From positions 62,001-126,000 of the forward strand of contig CAJTDC010000004.1 in assembly GCA_910575055.1 (NCBI GenBank): DNA of 64,000 nt. Reading direction: 5' to 3'. The notes beneath the pieces were generated by a model. That model worked only from the letters and a program-made list of their open reading frames with translations. It did no database searches and was not told the origin of the DNA. Below, piece after piece: positions 43,156 through 53,787 of this stretch. The position numbers and the translations under genes were made by a program. The DNA comes from Clostridia bacterium. GTDB lineage: Bacteria > Bacillota > Clostridia > Lachnospirales > Anaerotignaceae. Numbering within the stretch: position 1 is the stretch's first letter; the number at the start of each line of letters is the position of its first letter.

Positions 43156-44532
43156 TCACTCTCCCTCTGGCAAATATTTCTCCAAGTATTCGTCACGAAT
43201 ACGTTTTAATTCACTCTTAGGAAGCATACGCAACAATTTCCAGCCTACTTCTAATGTTTGCTCTATTGTTCTGTCTGTTTTAAATCCTTGTGAAACATAT
43301 TCATTTTCAAATTCTGTTGCAAATTTGGCATAAATCAAGTCAATTTCTGAAAGTGCAGACTCACCAAGTATTGCCATCAATTCTTTGGCATCTTTTCCTC
43401 TAGAATATGCCGCAAACAACTGGTTCATAGTATCTGCGTGGTCTTCTCTTGTTTTGCCTTTACCAATACCTTTATCTTTCAAACGGGAAAGTGATGGCAT
43501 AACGTCAACTGGAGGCTCTACGCCCTTTTTATACAAATCCCTTGTCAATATAATCTGACCTTCTGTAATATATCCTGTCAAGTCAGGTATAGGGTGTGTT
43601 TTATCTTCTTCTGGCATTGTCAGTATAGGTATCATTGTAATAGAGCCTTCTTTGCCTTTCATTCTTCCAGCTCTTTCATACATTGTTGCCAAGTCTGTAT
43701 ACAAATATCCAGGATAGCCTCTACGTCCAGGAACTTCTTTTTTTGCCGCAGAAATCTCACGCAATGCCTCTGCATAGTTTGTAATATCTGTAATAATAAC
43801 CAATACATGCATACCTTGTTCAAATGCTAAATATTCTGCTGCTGTCAATGCCATTTTTGGCGTAGAAATACGTTCAACAGCAGGGTCATTTGCCAAGTTT
43901 ACAAACACTACAGAACGGTCAATAGCACCTGTTGCTTTAAAGTCGTTTATAAAGAATTCTGCATCTTCAAATGTAATACCTACAGCTGCAAATACAACGG
44001 CGAATTTTGAGTCTGTACCTCTAACTTTTGCCTGTCTTGCTATCTGTACTGCTAAATTAGCGTGAGGCAAACCAGCAGCAGAGAATATAGGCAATTTTTG
44101 ACCTCTAACCAATGTATTCAAACCATCAATAGCAGACACACCTGTTTGTATAAATTCCGCAGGATACTCTCTTGCCGCAGGGTTAATAGGTGCACCATTT
44201 ACATCAAGGCGTTTTTCTGGAATAATTTCAGGGCCTCCATCAATAGGTTTTCCCATACCACTAAATACACGTCCTAATATGTCAGGAGAAACACCAAAGT
44301 CGAGGCTTTTACCCAAAAAACGTACTTTACTTTCAGAAAGGTTAATACCTGTTGCACTTTCGAAAAGCTGTACCAAAGCATTATCGCCATTGACTTCCAA
44401 TACTTTACATCTTCTAATTTCACCATTAGAAAGCTCTATTTCTCCCAGTTCATCATATTTTACATTTTCAACGCCAGTAACTACCATAAGAGGGCCTGCT
44501 ACTTCTTGAATACTTTTATATTCTTTTATCAT
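43156..44532 (-). CDS. ntpB: V-type ATP synthase subunit B (non-catalytic)
   Basis: The 458-residue non-catalytic nucleotide-binding subunit alternates with A in the head. Seen: VAGPLMVV at the start, the degenerate P-loop region ([15 protein letters not shown], no GKT), [20 protein letters not shown] and [26 protein letters not shown], which mark subunit B. The start codon overlaps the ntpA stop in an ATGA, implying translational coupling. Six bases separate it from ntpD. Confidence 0.97.
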   Translation of the reverse strand: MIKEYKSIQEVAGPLMVVTGVENVKYDELGEIELSNGEIRRCKVLEVNGDNALVQLFESATGINLSESKVRFLGKSLDFGVSPDILGRVFSGMGKPIDGGPEIIPEKRLDVNGAPINPAAREYPAEFIQTGVSAIDGLNTLVRGQKLPIFSAAGLPHANLAVQIARQAKVRGTDSKFAVVFAAVGITFEDAEFFINDFKATGAIDRSVVFVNLANDPAVERISTPKMALTAAEYLAFEQGMHVLVIITDITNYAEALREISAAKKEVPGRRGYPGYLYTDLATMYERAGRMKGKEGSITMIPILTMPEEDKTHPIPDLTGYITEGQIILTRDLYKKGVEPPVDVMPSLSRLKDKGIGKGKTREDHADTMNQLFAAYSRGKDAKELMAILGESALSEIDLIYAKFATEFENEYVSQGFKTDRTIEQTLEVGWKLLRMLPKSELKRIRDEYLEKYLPEGE

Positions 44533-46304
44533 AATTCTTCAGCCCCTTTCTTAATTAAGTCGTCTACTTCTGTCTGTATATCGTTTTCTATTTCATCATA
44601 TGCTTTATCAACGTTTTCTTCTTCTACATATTTCGCACGACCTATTCTTTCAATAACAGACATTTTCGTAATTTTTGTAATAGAAATGCCTTGTGCAATG
44701 GCTTCTCCTGCAATTCTATAAAATTCTAATATCAATCGTAACATTCTATACTGTTTATGCAGTGAAGTATATGTGTCTACTTCGTGGAAGGAATTTTGAT
44801 GCAAAAAGTCCTCACGAATAGAACGTGATGTTTCCAATATCAATCTGTCACTATGTGAAAGAGAGTCCACACCAACCAACTGCACAATCTCTTGCAATTC
44901 TGCCTCTGTTTGCAAAAGTTTCATAGCTTCTTGTCTTTGTTTTGCAAAGTTTTCATCTACATTTCTTTCTGACCAGTCATCTACTTTATCCTGATACAGT
45001 GAATAACTTGTTAACCAGTTTATAGCAGGGAAATGACGTTTATATGCTAATGATGCGTCCAATCCCCAGAATACTTTTACAATTCTAAGTGTTGCCTGTG
45101 AAACGGGTTCTGATGTGTCACCACCAGGAGGAGAAACCGCACCAATGGCTGTCAATGTTCCCATTCTGCCCTCATTTCCCAAGCAGATAACTCTACCAGC
45201 TCTTTCATAGAACTGTGCCAAACGGCTTCCCAAATAAGCTGGGTAACCTTCTTCACCAGGCATTTCTTCCAAACGTCCAGACATTTCACGCAATGCCTCT
45301 GCCCAACGTGATGTGGAGTCTGCCATAAGTGCTACGCTATAGCCCATATCTCTAAAGAACTCTGCTATTGTAATACCTGTATAGATAGATGCCTCACGAG
45401 CCGCAACAGGCATATCTGATGTATTTGCAATCAGCACTGTTCTCTGCATCAATGACTCCCCAGTACGAGGGTCTTTCAATTCTGGAAACTCATTCAAAAC
45501 GTCTGTCATTTCATTTCCACGTTCTCCACAACCAATATAAACAACGATATCTGCATCTGCCCATTTTGCAAGCTGATGCTGTGTTACTGTTTTACCACTT
45601 CCGAATGGTCCCGGAATAGCCGCAACACCACCCTTTGTAATAGGGAAAAATGTATCAATAACTCTTTGTCCTGTTACAAGTAAAGAGTCTGGTGATTGTT
45701 TTTCTTTATAGGGTCTTTCTTTACGTACAGGCCATTTTTGCATCATTGTTAAAGGCACATCTTCCCCTTTTTCATTTGTGATAACACAAACGGTTTCTTC
45801 TACTGTAAAATCTCCCATAAATATCTCTTTGATTTTACCAGAAACACCATAAGGTACCATTATTTTACAGCTTACTACTGCTGTTTCTTGTACTGCACCT
45901 ATAATGTCGCCTGCTACTACTTCATCACCAATGTTTTTTACTGGCTCAAATTTCCATTTTTTCTGTCTATTTAAAGAGTCTACCTCTACACCTCTTTGAA
46001 TATTTGTTCCAGATACTTCATACAGTTTTTCCAATGGTCTTTGTATACCATCATAAATTGTTGAAATCAAACCAGGTCCAAGTTCAACACTCATTGGCAT
46101 ACCCAGTGAAACAACTTCTTCTCCTGGTCCAAGTCCTGATGTTTCTTCGTATACCTGTATAGAAGCATTTTCTCCGTGCATTTCAATAATCTCGCCAATT
46201 AAATGTTTTTCAGAAACACGAACAACGTCAAACATATTGGCTTCTCTCATTCCCTCCGCTACAACAAGAGGGCCTGACACTTTTATGACTGTGCCTGTTT
46301 TCAT
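44529..46304 (-). CDS. ntpA: V-type ATP synthase subunit A (catalytic)
   Basis: The 591-residue catalytic subunit hydrolyses or makes ATP. Walker A is GPFGSGKT near 230 (within [20 protein letters not shown]), the catalytic Glu lies in GCGERGNEM, and the A-specific non-homologous insertion is present (about 115-185). Other motifs are [32 protein letters not shown] and [10 protein letters not shown]. The longer frame adds six residues. The ATG at 46304 follows GGGTGAG by seven bases and begins [14 protein letters not shown] as in the family. It overlaps ntpB by four bases. Confidence 0.97.
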   Translation of the reverse strand: MKTGTVIKVSGPLVVAEGMREANMFDVVRVSEKHLIGEIIEMHGENASIQVYEETSGLGPGEEVVSLGMPMSVELGPGLISTIYDGIQRPLEKLYEVSGTNIQRGVEVDSLNRQKKWKFEPVKNIGDEVVAGDIIGAVQETAVVSCKIMVPYGVSGKIKEIFMGDFTVEETVCVITNEKGEDVPLTMMQKWPVRKERPYKEKQSPDSLLVTGQRVIDTFFPITKGGVAAIPGPFGSGKTVTQHQLAKWADADIVVYIGCGERGNEMTDVLNEFPELKDPRTGESLMQRTVLIANTSDMPVAAREASIYTGITIAEFFRDMGYSVALMADSTSRWAEALREMSGRLEEMPGEEGYPAYLGSRLAQFYERAGRVICLGNEGRMGTLTAIGAVSPPGGDTSEPVSQATLRIVKVFWGLDASLAYKRHFPAINWLTSYSLYQDKVDDWSERNVDENFAKQRQEAMKLLQTEAELQEIVQLVGVDSLSHSDRLILETSRSIREDFLHQNSFHEVDTYTSLHKQYRMLRLILEFYRIAGEAIAQGISITKITKMSVIERIGRAKYVEEENVDKAYDEIENDIQTEVDDLIKKGAEEL

Positions 46305-46346
46305 ATTTATACTCACCCACATTCTATTTTATTCTATATTGTCCCT

Positions 46347-46664
46347 TTATTCACTGAACAATATATCTGCACCTATGGCACGTTTTGCTGACTCTCTTAC
46401 CTCATTCATACCTATTCCCATACTTCCACCTATGCCAGGAATAATAATAATTGCTGGTAATCTATTGTCTTTATATCGTGCAATATATTCCTGTACCAAA
46501 AGACTCGCTTGCTCTGTGATATATATAATAGCATATTCCTTTTCTACCAAATCTCTTATGTTTCTTTTAATTTCATCTGCTTCATAAGCTGGAAAAATAT
46601 CAATGCCAAGTGCAAGAAAGCCCATAATACTATCTTTGTCGCCTATGATACCTACTTTATACAT
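46347..46664 (-). CDS. ntpG: V-type ATP synthase subunit F
   Basis: The 105-residue rotor stalk subunit starts MYKVGIIGDKDSIMGFLALG. It has a Rossmann-like fold with the typical EYAIIYITEQASLLVQEYI and PAIIIIPGIGGSMGIGMNEVRESAKRAIG. The ATG at 46664 overlaps the end of ntpC by eight bases and follows GAGAGG. The longer frame starting in ntpC is spurious. In Enterococcus hirae nomenclature subunit F is NtpG. Confidence 0.94.
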   Translation of the reverse strand: MYKVGIIGDKDSIMGFLALGIDIFPAYEADEIKRNIRDLVEKEYAIIYITEQASLLVQEYIARYKDNRLPAIIIIPGIGGSMGIGMNEVRESAKRAIGADILFSE

Positions 46665-47634
46665 ATGCCTCTCGCACCCTTTCTTTAATAATTTCACTGC
46701 TAATTTGGTTGAGTTTACTTGTCAATATAATACGCACTGTTTTGATTTCTGACTCTTTTGCATACAAATAAGCAATCAATGGCTCCAGTGTCAAAGCAAT
46801 ATATTTTGCTGATTTTACATAATCCATTATAAAGTCATCACACATTTTTTCAAATTCTGTAAAGCCTTTTTCTGAACCAATTTCAAATATTTGGTCATAT
46901 CTTGTACCTTTAAATTGGTCTGTTGGATTATCTGTACCATATGCGTTAAAAAATACAGACGATGAAATATCTCCACCTTCTACAAATACATTCATAAATG
47001 CACCAAAGTCTTTATTCATATGCCTCATTCTCAAAAAACTTTTCAGATTTGTTAAATCGCACACTCTTGCTGTATAACCTATTACAAAAGCATTTTCAGA
47101 TTCTTTTGCTGACTGTGCCATTTGACGGAATGCACCTCTATCTAATGCAATATCTATCATTTGTCCGCTTTGTGTTTTACTATAAAGTTCTAATGCTTCC
47201 TCTATGGCTTCCCCCATTATTTTAGGCAAATCTGTATAGTTTCTATCAAGTATGGACTGTTTTAATTTTTCTACGGGTTCTGTGCCGCCCTGTACAATAT
47301 ATTGTGTCCCATCAATACCAGAAACTTCCTCTTTTAAAAGAACTTTCAAATTTTGATAGTCATTTTTATACAGAAAAATATTTATAAATTTTTCTTCTGG
47401 CACTAACTCTCGTATTACTGCATATGTTTTACTTAGTTCAGCAGAAAGCACTTGCTCGAACTCTCTGGCATTGCCCTCTGGCACATTATCATAACCATAT
47501 TCTGTTAATGTTCTCAAACAACTCTCAATTTCTTTTTCATCTGCCATTTGATTTAATGTTTGTTTGCTTAGAAGGTTCTTTTCCAGCACACGTATTCGTG
47601 CTACAGCATAAGGATATATTTTTTCTTCTGCCAT
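46657..47634 (-). CDS. ntpC: V-type ATP synthase subunit C
   Basis: The 325-residue subunit links the membrane rotor ring to the central stalk (the d-subunit homologue in eukaryotes). It is mostly helical. Family-like stretches include YPYAVARIRVLEKNLLSKQTLNQM at the N-terminus, RELVPEEKFINIFLYKNDYQNLKVLLK, and ESEIKTVRIILTSKLNQI near the C-terminus. A ribosome-binding site GGAGGGTG precedes the ATG at 47634. It is 12 bases after ntpE and overlaps ntpG by eight. Confidence 0.94.
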   Translation of the reverse strand: MAEEKIYPYAVARIRVLEKNLLSKQTLNQMADEKEIESCLRTLTEYGYDNVPEGNAREFEQVLSAELSKTYAVIRELVPEEKFINIFLYKNDYQNLKVLLKEEVSGIDGTQYIVQGGTEPVEKLKQSILDRNYTDLPKIMGEAIEEALELYSKTQSGQMIDIALDRGAFRQMAQSAKESENAFVIGYTARVCDLTNLKSFLRMRHMNKDFGAFMNVFVEGGDISSSVFFNAYGTDNPTDQFKGTRYDQIFEIGSEKGFTEFEKMCDDFIMDYVKSAKYIALTLEPLIAYLYAKESEIKTVRIILTSKLNQISSEIIKERVREAYV

Positions 47635-47646
47635 TTTACACCCTCC

Positions 47647-48210
47647 TTACGCAAATAATATTTCTGCTGCAATTTGTTCAATATTCTCTTTTTCTACTGT
47701 CAATATTGCTTCAAAAGAATAGTTATATTCAATTTCGCCTTTTTTTACAATAAAACCACCTTCTAAAGGTCTTGTTTCATCAGCTACTACAACATTCTTT
47801 TCTGCCATTTTTGACATCAATGCCTCATTTTGTTTATCCTTTGGAGAAAGAATAATTTCTTCTCCCTTTTCTGCTGTTTCTATCATAGCACCAATCATTG
47901 CAACATATTCTTGCTCTGAAAGCTCTGAAAGTTTTTGTTTTACTCTATCTAATGCCATTTTTACACATTCTTGCTTTGTGGCAAGCACCATTTTCTTTGC
48001 TTCCATTTCTGCACCAGAAATTTCTTTCCCTCTTGCTTTTTCTGCTTCGGCATCAGAAAGAACATCTTCATTTTCCATTATTTTAGCAGACTGTTCTTTT
48101 GCTTTATTGATTACAGCATCTGCTTCATTTTTTGATTTTTCTAATATCTTCGCTTTTTCTGCTACAGCATCTGCTACAATTTTATCTATTATCTTTTTTT
48201 CACTACTCAT
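47647..48210 (-). CDS. ntpE: V-type ATP synthase subunit E
   Basis: The 187-residue peripheral-stalk subunit has a long N-terminal coiled coil (about 1-85, rich in Lys, Glu and Ala). A globular C-terminal domain (SEQEYVAMIGAMIETAEKGEEIILSPKD, LEGGFIVKKGEIEYNYSFEAIL) holds the head. It is the usual partner of the NtpF coiled coil. AGGAGG lies before the ATG at 48210. It lies between ntpK (39 bases) and ntpC (12 bases). Confidence 0.93.
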   Translation of the reverse strand: MSSEKKIIDKIVADAVAEKAKILEKSKNEADAVINKAKEQSAKIMENEDVLSDAEAEKARGKEISGAEMEAKKMVLATKQECVKMALDRVKQKLSELSEQEYVAMIGAMIETAEKGEEIILSPKDKQNEALMSKMAEKNVVVADETRPLEGGFIVKKGEIEYNYSFEAILTVEKENIEQIAAEILFA

Positions 48211-48249
48211 AGGAGTGCTTCCTCCTTCTACAATTTTTATTTTCTCTCA

Positions 48250-48744
<495 letters not shown>

Positions 48745-48785
48745 TTACATCTCCTTTTTGTTTTTTTGTATCATTATAAATTATT

Positions 48786-50711
48786 TTAATTTTGTTCTGT
48801 ACGAATTGCAGTATATTTTGTTTTTCTTTTAAATGGTGAGAACGGAATACCGCCACCTTCAAAGAATTTTCCAAAAAATTCAACGTACTGCAATCTGCTT
48901 GTGTGTACATATGCACCCAAAGCATTGATTAACAAGTTTGCTGTATGACCTATTACGCATATAAATATTGCTGGTATAGGTCCTGCAATATCTCCTAGTA
49001 AATTGATAACCTGACCAATAACTCCTGTTGAAAGACAAAGTGCCATTAAACGAGAATAGGAAAGTATATCCGCAAAATAGCTTGTAATGCCATACAAACT
49101 AGCTACACCTTTATATCCCTTCATAATAATGCCTTTGAAACTTCTTCCTTGTGTTAATACCAATCCTATCGCTCCTACAATAGCAAGATATTTTCCTATT
49201 TCTCCAAATATACCTATAGGACCAGCTACAACAGGTATTACAAGAAGACAAATTCCAGTAATAAACAAATACCAAAGCCCTACATCAAATAGAGCATCTA
49301 ATGCTTTACCATCTCTTATTAACATATATCCTTTGATACCCAAACCTACATAAATGTGTACAATACCAAATGCTAATGACATTCCCATCAGTATCATAAC
49401 ATCATCTAGAGGACTAATTAATGCTGGAATTTTTATCAAATCTCCAAATACACCACCAAATATTAATCCCCAAACTACAGTAGAAACGCCACACCAACCA
49501 AGCAACTTAAACAAATTGCCCTCGCCTTTTCCCATTTTTCCTTTTTTTACTATAAAGAAACAAGCAAGTGCAATAATAACACCATAGCCTGCATCACTGA
49601 GCATCATACCAAAAAATATAATATAGAATATAGACATAATACTATTGGGGTCAATATCTTTTGTACCTGGGCAGCTATACATATTTGTAACGCTTTCAAA
49701 TGGTGTTACAATACTATTATTTTCTAATAATATTGGATAGCCTTCTTGTGCATTTCCTTTTTCTGTTTCTACACAGCAATGAAATTTACTTTCTAATTCT
49801 TGTTTTAAATTTTGTGCTTTCTCAAAAGGCAGCCAGCCACTTAAACAAAATGTATTTTGTGTTGTTACTAATTTTTCATGAACTTTTCTTTCTTCTCTTT
49901 GTATCATATAATAGTCGTAAAGATTTTCCAACTCTGGTATGGTATCCGCATAATGTTTAATGTCTTCTGCAAGCTGTGCCTGTTCTTTTTTACGCTGCTC
50001 TATTTGATTTTCAAATTCTTTAATACCTTGCTGTGGTGTTCCTTCTACTTTTGGCAGCGTTGCTGGCACAAATCCAAATTCTTTGAGCAATTCCATTGTC
50101 TGTTCATAAGCTTCTTTATGAGCAATAACGTAACAATAGTCAAATTGCTTATCGGATTTTACAACATTTACAATGCTTTCCAGTGCTACCTCTTCCAGTT
50201 TTGGTCGAACTTGCACTAATTTCATTGTTGTTGGAAATGTTCCTAATACCATTTTGCTATACTTTGTTTCCATTTGATGCAGAGGAACGTCTAATGAAGC
50301 CCATGGCAAAAGTATTTCTTTTTTCATCATTGCCGCATTTTCTTCATTTTTAGCAGCTTCTAAATCTCTATGAAACATATTAATTTTTACCGCTGTTTCA
50401 AATATTTTGTCCTCCTCTATTTCACTTTGTATCGCATGATATTCTCTTTTTGGTGCAAACATTGGTTTTTTTATTGTAACATACTTTTTAATACTTTCTA
50501 AGCATTGTGATAAAAGTGATATTTTTTGGTCAAGCTGTATCACTTCAGACTCTGCACTATCTCTTTGCAATGTTTCACCATACTCTTGTTCCAACAGGTA
50601 AGAACTATCATCAATCTGCACCCAACCATATTCCATAAGCAAACGCAATATTGCACGCTTGTCTGCATTTAGACCAACAATGGAAAGTTTACTCATTTCT
50701 ACGATTGCCAT
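48786..50711 (-). CDS. ntpI: V-type ATP synthase subunit I (stator, a-subunit)
   Basis: The 641-residue stator subunit contains the ion half-channels. The N-terminal cytosolic part (about 1-330) is coiled-coil and globular. The C-terminal part has seven to eight transmembrane helices (IMSIFYIIFFGMMLSDAGYG, GVSTVVWGLIFGGVFGDL and later). The conserved region ADILSYSRLMALCLSTGVIG carries the essential arginine of the a-subunit (SYSRLMAL). It lies three bases downstream of ntpF, with GGGGTAAG as its ribosome-binding site. Confidence 0.95.
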   Translation of the reverse strand: MAIVEMSKLSIVGLNADKRAILRLLMEYGWVQIDDSSYLLEQEYGETLQRDSAESEVIQLDQKISLLSQCLESIKKYVTIKKPMFAPKREYHAIQSEIEEDKIFETAVKINMFHRDLEAAKNEENAAMMKKEILLPWASLDVPLHQMETKYSKMVLGTFPTTMKLVQVRPKLEEVALESIVNVVKSDKQFDYCYVIAHKEAYEQTMELLKEFGFVPATLPKVEGTPQQGIKEFENQIEQRKKEQAQLAEDIKHYADTIPELENLYDYYMIQREERKVHEKLVTTQNTFCLSGWLPFEKAQNLKQELESKFHCCVETEKGNAQEGYPILLENNSIVTPFESVTNMYSCPGTKDIDPNSIMSIFYIIFFGMMLSDAGYGVIIALACFFIVKKGKMGKGEGNLFKLLGWCGVSTVVWGLIFGGVFGDLIKIPALISPLDDVMILMGMSLAFGIVHIYVGLGIKGYMLIRDGKALDALFDVGLWYLFITGICLLVIPVVAGPIGIFGEIGKYLAIVGAIGLVLTQGRSFKGIIMKGYKGVASLYGITSYFADILSYSRLMALCLSTGVIGQVINLLGDIAGPIPAIFICVIGHTANLLINALGAYVHTSRLQYVEFFGKFFEGGGIPFSPFKRKTKYTAIRTEQN

Positions 50712-50714
50712 ATC

Positions 50715-51026
50715 TTACCCCACTACCTTTCTAATCACTGCATCTGCGGCCTCTTCCAGCCTCGTCTGTGCAGTTTGTTTAATTTGTTCGCAATGCTGCG
50801 TTGCTTCTGCCAAAATTCTTTCTCTTTTTGGCTGACTTTCTGCAATGGCTTTTTCAATTTTTTGCTGACTTGCTTGTTTTGCCATTTTTTTGGCTTCTGC
50901 AATCATATTACTACTTTTTTCTGCTGCTTCCGCCTTCATTGTTTCTTTTTCTACAGAGGCCTGTTTCAATATTTCTTCTGCTTGCTGTTCTGCTTGTAGA
51001 ATTTCTTTCATAACTTCAAATGCCAT
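50715..51026 (-). CDS. ntpF: V-type ATP synthase subunit G/H (peripheral stalk)
   Basis: The 103-residue protein is almost entirely a charged coiled coil (MAFEVMKEILQAEQQAEEIL, then long Lys/Glu/Ala/Gln heptads), like NtpF of Enterococcus hirae, which pairs with subunit E in the peripheral stalk. It opens the operon. The frame extends to 51050, but GGGGGGA lies just before ATG 51026. The full order F-I-K-E-C-G-A-B-D equals that of the E. hirae ntp operon, minus its last genes. Confidence 0.9.
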   Translation of the reverse strand: MAFEVMKEILQAEQQAEEILKQASVEKETMKAEAAEKSSNMIAEAKKMAKQASQQKIEKAIAESQPKRERILAEATQHCEQIKQTAQTRLEEAADAVIRKVVG

Positions 51027-51166
51027 ACATTTTCCCCCCTTAATTTTCATTTTTTATTTTTATATAATAAACTAAACAATAAAAATGTTCAGATATTTTT
51101 ACTACTACAATGCTTGATACAAATTTAGCATATTTTAATAACAATTCTCAACATTTTACATATAAT

Positions 51167-51195
51167 ATAATAAAATACTACTAAACATTTGTCAA
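51167..51195 (-). promoter_or_regulatory. Promoter of the ntp operon
   Basis: On the minus strand, TTGACA (51190-51195), a 17-base spacer and TATTAT (51167-51172), leaving an A/T-rich leader of about 130 bases. Confidence 0.75.
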
Positions 51196-51490
51196 TATCT
51201 ACTTGTTTTTAACGTCAATACTATATTCTACTTCTTTTTTATTTTATTTCTTGTGAAATATTCGTCAAATTGTGTCTTATTTTATCATTTTATTATTGTT
51301 TTATCGTAAAATAATGTTTCATTACTTTATTCTTTTTATTAAAACATACTACTTTTTTGTAAAAAAGTTTATGCAATATATAAAAAGATATTCTCAAATT
51401 TTTATATTATACTATTGCATACTATAGTATAATCACAAAAGTAATAAATTATATCTTTTTTCTGTATTTTAAAATAACCGTTTATTATCA
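51196..51490. other. AT-rich intergenic region upstream of the ntp operon
   Basis: Contains a TATACTAT octamer (51408-51415) and the 12-base palindrome ATACTATAGTAT (51419-51430). No gene was seen. The palindrome could be an operator or a chance -10-like pair. Confidence 0.4.
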
Positions 51491-51521
51491 CAAAAAAGCA
51501 GATAATAAAAAATCATCTGCT
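51491..51521 (-). terminator. Terminator after the Nudix gene
   Basis: On the minus strand, arms AGCAGAT (51515-51521) and ATCTGCT (51497-51503) are followed by six U. Confidence 0.8.
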
Positions 51522-51527
51522 CTAAAT

Positions 51528-51968
51528 TCACAATGTCATATGATTATCTTTTTCTATTTCTGTAAGCACTTGCGTAAAATCTCGTTTTAACCACTTTGGC
51601 AAATCCCATTGCTGTACTTGCTCCAATGTCAACCAAAAATAGTCATCGTGTTCTGCACTTAATATCACCTCTCCACATTCATAAGTGCAAAGATATGTAA
51701 ATATACAAAGATGTACGTGAGGTTTTATCATATCAAACAGCTTAAACGGTTTTATAATTTTTACACATAAACTTGTTTCTTCTTTTATTTCTCTTAAAAG
51801 CCCCTCCTCAGAACGCTCAAAATAATGTATCCCTCCTCCAGGCAAATCCCATTGTTCTTTTTTATTCATATAACTATGTTTTATTTCTTCCGCAGAACGG
51901 TGAAGAAGAAGGACTTTATTTTCTCGTACAACAATCGCTTTTACTGCTACTGCAAAATCTCTTTTCAT
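51528..51968 (-). CDS. Nudix hydrolase
   Basis: The 146-residue protein has a complete Nudix box (GGIHYFERSEEGLLREIKEE) with one deviation, Ser in place of the final Gly (ETSL). The N-terminus (VAVKAIVVRENKVLLLHRS) is typical of the MutT-like group that hydrolyses nucleoside diphosphates linked to other moieties. The substrate is not predictable. AGGAGG precedes the ATG. It follows hslO by 22 bases on the same strand, so methyltransferase, hslO and the Nudix gene may form one transcript. Confidence 0.88.
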   Translation of the reverse strand: MKRDFAVAVKAIVVRENKVLLLHRSAEEIKHSYMNKKEQWDLPGGGIHYFERSEEGLLREIKEETSLCVKIIKPFKLFDMIKPHVHLCIFTYLCTYECGEVILSAEHDDYFWLTLEQVQQWDLPKWLKRDFTQVLTEIEKDNHMTL

Positions 51969-51990
51969 TGACCTCCTCCTTATTTATTAT

Positions 51991-52869
51991 TTATTTTGCA
52001 CTTTCTAAAAGTGTTATCAATTCCTGCTGTTCAAAATAATATTCTTTTGCACAAAAATGACAATGTAATGTTGCTTGTTTATCTTCTGTAATAATTTTTT
52101 GTAATTCCTCTCTCCCTATACTAATAAGTGCTTTTTCCACTCTTTCCCTTGTACAATTACAATAAAAACAAGGCTGCATTCTATCTGTAATTTTAGGCTG
52201 CAAACCTTCCAAAAGTATTTGTAATATTTCTTCTGGTGTTTTTCCCATATCATACAAATCTGTAATATATGGCATTTTTGATATATTTTTTTCTAACTGT
52301 GAAATCACTTCTTCTTCTGTATCTGGCATAAGCTGCACTATAAATCCTCCTGCTTGTTTTACAGAGGTATCCCTATCTATCAATACCCCTAATCCTACTG
52401 CGGAAGGTGTTTGTTCTGATTGTGCAAAATAATAAGTCAAATCTTCTGCAATTTCTCCTGTAACTAACTCAATTTCGCCAGAATAAGGTTCTTTCATACC
52501 TATATCTTTTATAATTCTCAACACTCCATTTCCTATTGCACCACTTACATCTAATTTTCCCTTATATTTATCTGGAATTTCTACATTAGGCTGAAATACA
52601 TATCCTTTTGCTCTTGCTTTATTATCTGCTGTGACTACAATGCCTTGCAAAGCTCCATTTCCTTTTATTTGCAATGTTATTAAATCTTTTTCTCCCTTTA
52701 ATGTTGTACCCATTATTGCCCCTGCTGTAAGCAGTCTTCCTAATGCTGCTGTTGCAACAGGGGAAGTATGGTGCAACATTCTTGCTTGCTGTACCATATC
52801 CTTGGTATAAGCAACAAATGCTCTTACTGCTCCCTCTGCACCAATAGCTCTAATCAATTCATCTTTCAT
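51991..52869 (-). CDS. hslO: 33 kDa chaperonin Hsp33
   Basis: Redox-regulated holdase chaperone, activated when oxidation of four zinc-bound cysteines unfolds its C-terminal domain. The 292-residue length is normal. Seen: DELIRAIGAEGAVRAFVAYTK at the N-terminus, GRLLTAGAIMGTTLKGE, and the C-terminal zinc site CNC (of YCNCTRERV) and CHFC (LHCHFCAKEYYF). A 40-codon N-terminal extension in the same frame overlaps the methyltransferase gene; ATG 52869 has AGGAGG in front of it and is chosen. It overlaps the preceding gene by 11 bases. Confidence 0.95.
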   Translation of the reverse strand: MKDELIRAIGAEGAVRAFVAYTKDMVQQARMLHHTSPVATAALGRLLTAGAIMGTTLKGEKDLITLQIKGNGALQGIVVTADNKARAKGYVFQPNVEIPDKYKGKLDVSGAIGNGVLRIIKDIGMKEPYSGEIELVTGEIAEDLTYYFAQSEQTPSAVGLGVLIDRDTSVKQAGGFIVQLMPDTEEEVISQLEKNISKMPYITDLYDMGKTPEEILQILLEGLQPKITDRMQPCFYCNCTRERVEKALISIGREELQKIITEDKQATLHCHFCAKEYYFEQQELITLLESAK

Positions 52870-53656
52870 TACAAAACTCCTCCTGTAGTACATCACATTG
52901 CTCTGTTTTTTGCACTTCTTTTGCCACAAAATATACTCTTTGGCTATCTGATTTAGGTGGCTGAAATGTATATGCATCATATACTCCACACAATTCTAAT
53001 CCACTTTGTTCCAAAAGTTTTTTTACAGTAACAATGTCATATGCTCTTTCATAGTGGTATTCTTCTTTTCTTTCATAACTTCCATCTTTTTGCTTTATAA
53101 AAAAATTCATATAAAATTCATTTATTTTTTGTTCTTCATCGTAATAGTTTTCCCATATGTATGCAGAATTTTGTTTTGTTTCTCCGAATGAATTTTGTGC
53201 TAATATCTCTTTGAATTTATATTCTGTATTCATATCAAATATAAACAGTCCTTTAGGGTGCAAATAATTATTGACTAGACGAAACACTTGTAAAAGTTCT
53301 TGCTCCTCTAATATATAATTTAAACTATCATATAAACTAATAATACAATTTACAGTGCCATACAATTCAAATTCTCTCATATCCTGCAAAAGGTACAATA
53401 TATCTAAATTTTCTGATTGTGCCTTTTTTTTGGCTTCTGCTAACATATCTTCCGACATATCTATGCCTATTACATCATATCCTTGTTTTGCTAATATTTG
53501 TATAACATTTCCTGTACCACAGCCTAAATCTGCTATCAACTTAGGCTGAAAATTTTGTTTTTCCCAAATTTGATGCAGATAATTTACCCACATAGCATAG
53601 TCTGTTTCTTCCATAAATGTGTCATATACTGACGCAAATCCTTCATAGGCTTCCAT
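52859..53656 (-). CDS. SAM-dependent methyltransferase
   Basis: The 265-residue class I methyltransferase has motif I LIADLGCGTGNV (about 42-53), motif II VIGIDMSEDML, a post-motif DILYLLQDMREFEL, and NCIISLYDSLNYILEE, typical of the clostridial YhhQ/UbiE-like small-molecule methyltransferases. The N-terminus MEAYEGFASVYDTFMEETDY is also family-like. The substrate is unknown. AAAGGAG lies before the ATG. It overlaps hslO by 11 bases, suggesting translational coupling. A 35-base palindrome lies upstream. Confidence 0.85.
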   Translation of the reverse strand: MEAYEGFASVYDTFMEETDYAMWVNYLHQIWEKQNFQPKLIADLGCGTGNVIQILAKQGYDVIGIDMSEDMLAEAKKKAQSENLDILYLLQDMREFELYGTVNCIISLYDSLNYILEEQELLQVFRLVNNYLHPKGLFIFDMNTEYKFKEILAQNSFGETKQNSAYIWENYYDEEQKINEFYMNFFIKQKDGSYERKEEYHYERAYDIVTVKKLLEQSGLELCGVYDAYTFQPPKSDSQRVYFVAKEVQKTEQCDVLQEEFCNER

Positions 53657-53743
53657 ATTTTTACTCCTTTATACATTGCCTTGTAAAATTCTACATACTA
53701 TATATTATAACTTTATCTAGTCAAATGCAACATCTATTTATGT

Positions 53744-53778
53744 GCAATAAACATTGAACACTGTTCAATGTTTATTGC
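53744..53778. repeat. 35-base perfect palindrome (17-base arms)
   Basis: The arms GCAATAAACATTGAACA (53744-53760) and TGTTCAATGTTTATTGC (53762-53778) flank a single central C. It lies between the start of the methyltransferase gene and the stop codon of the spore-protein gene. It has no U-tract, so it is either a terminator-like hairpin or an operator. Confidence 0.85.
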
Positions 53779-53787
53779 TACACTGTA

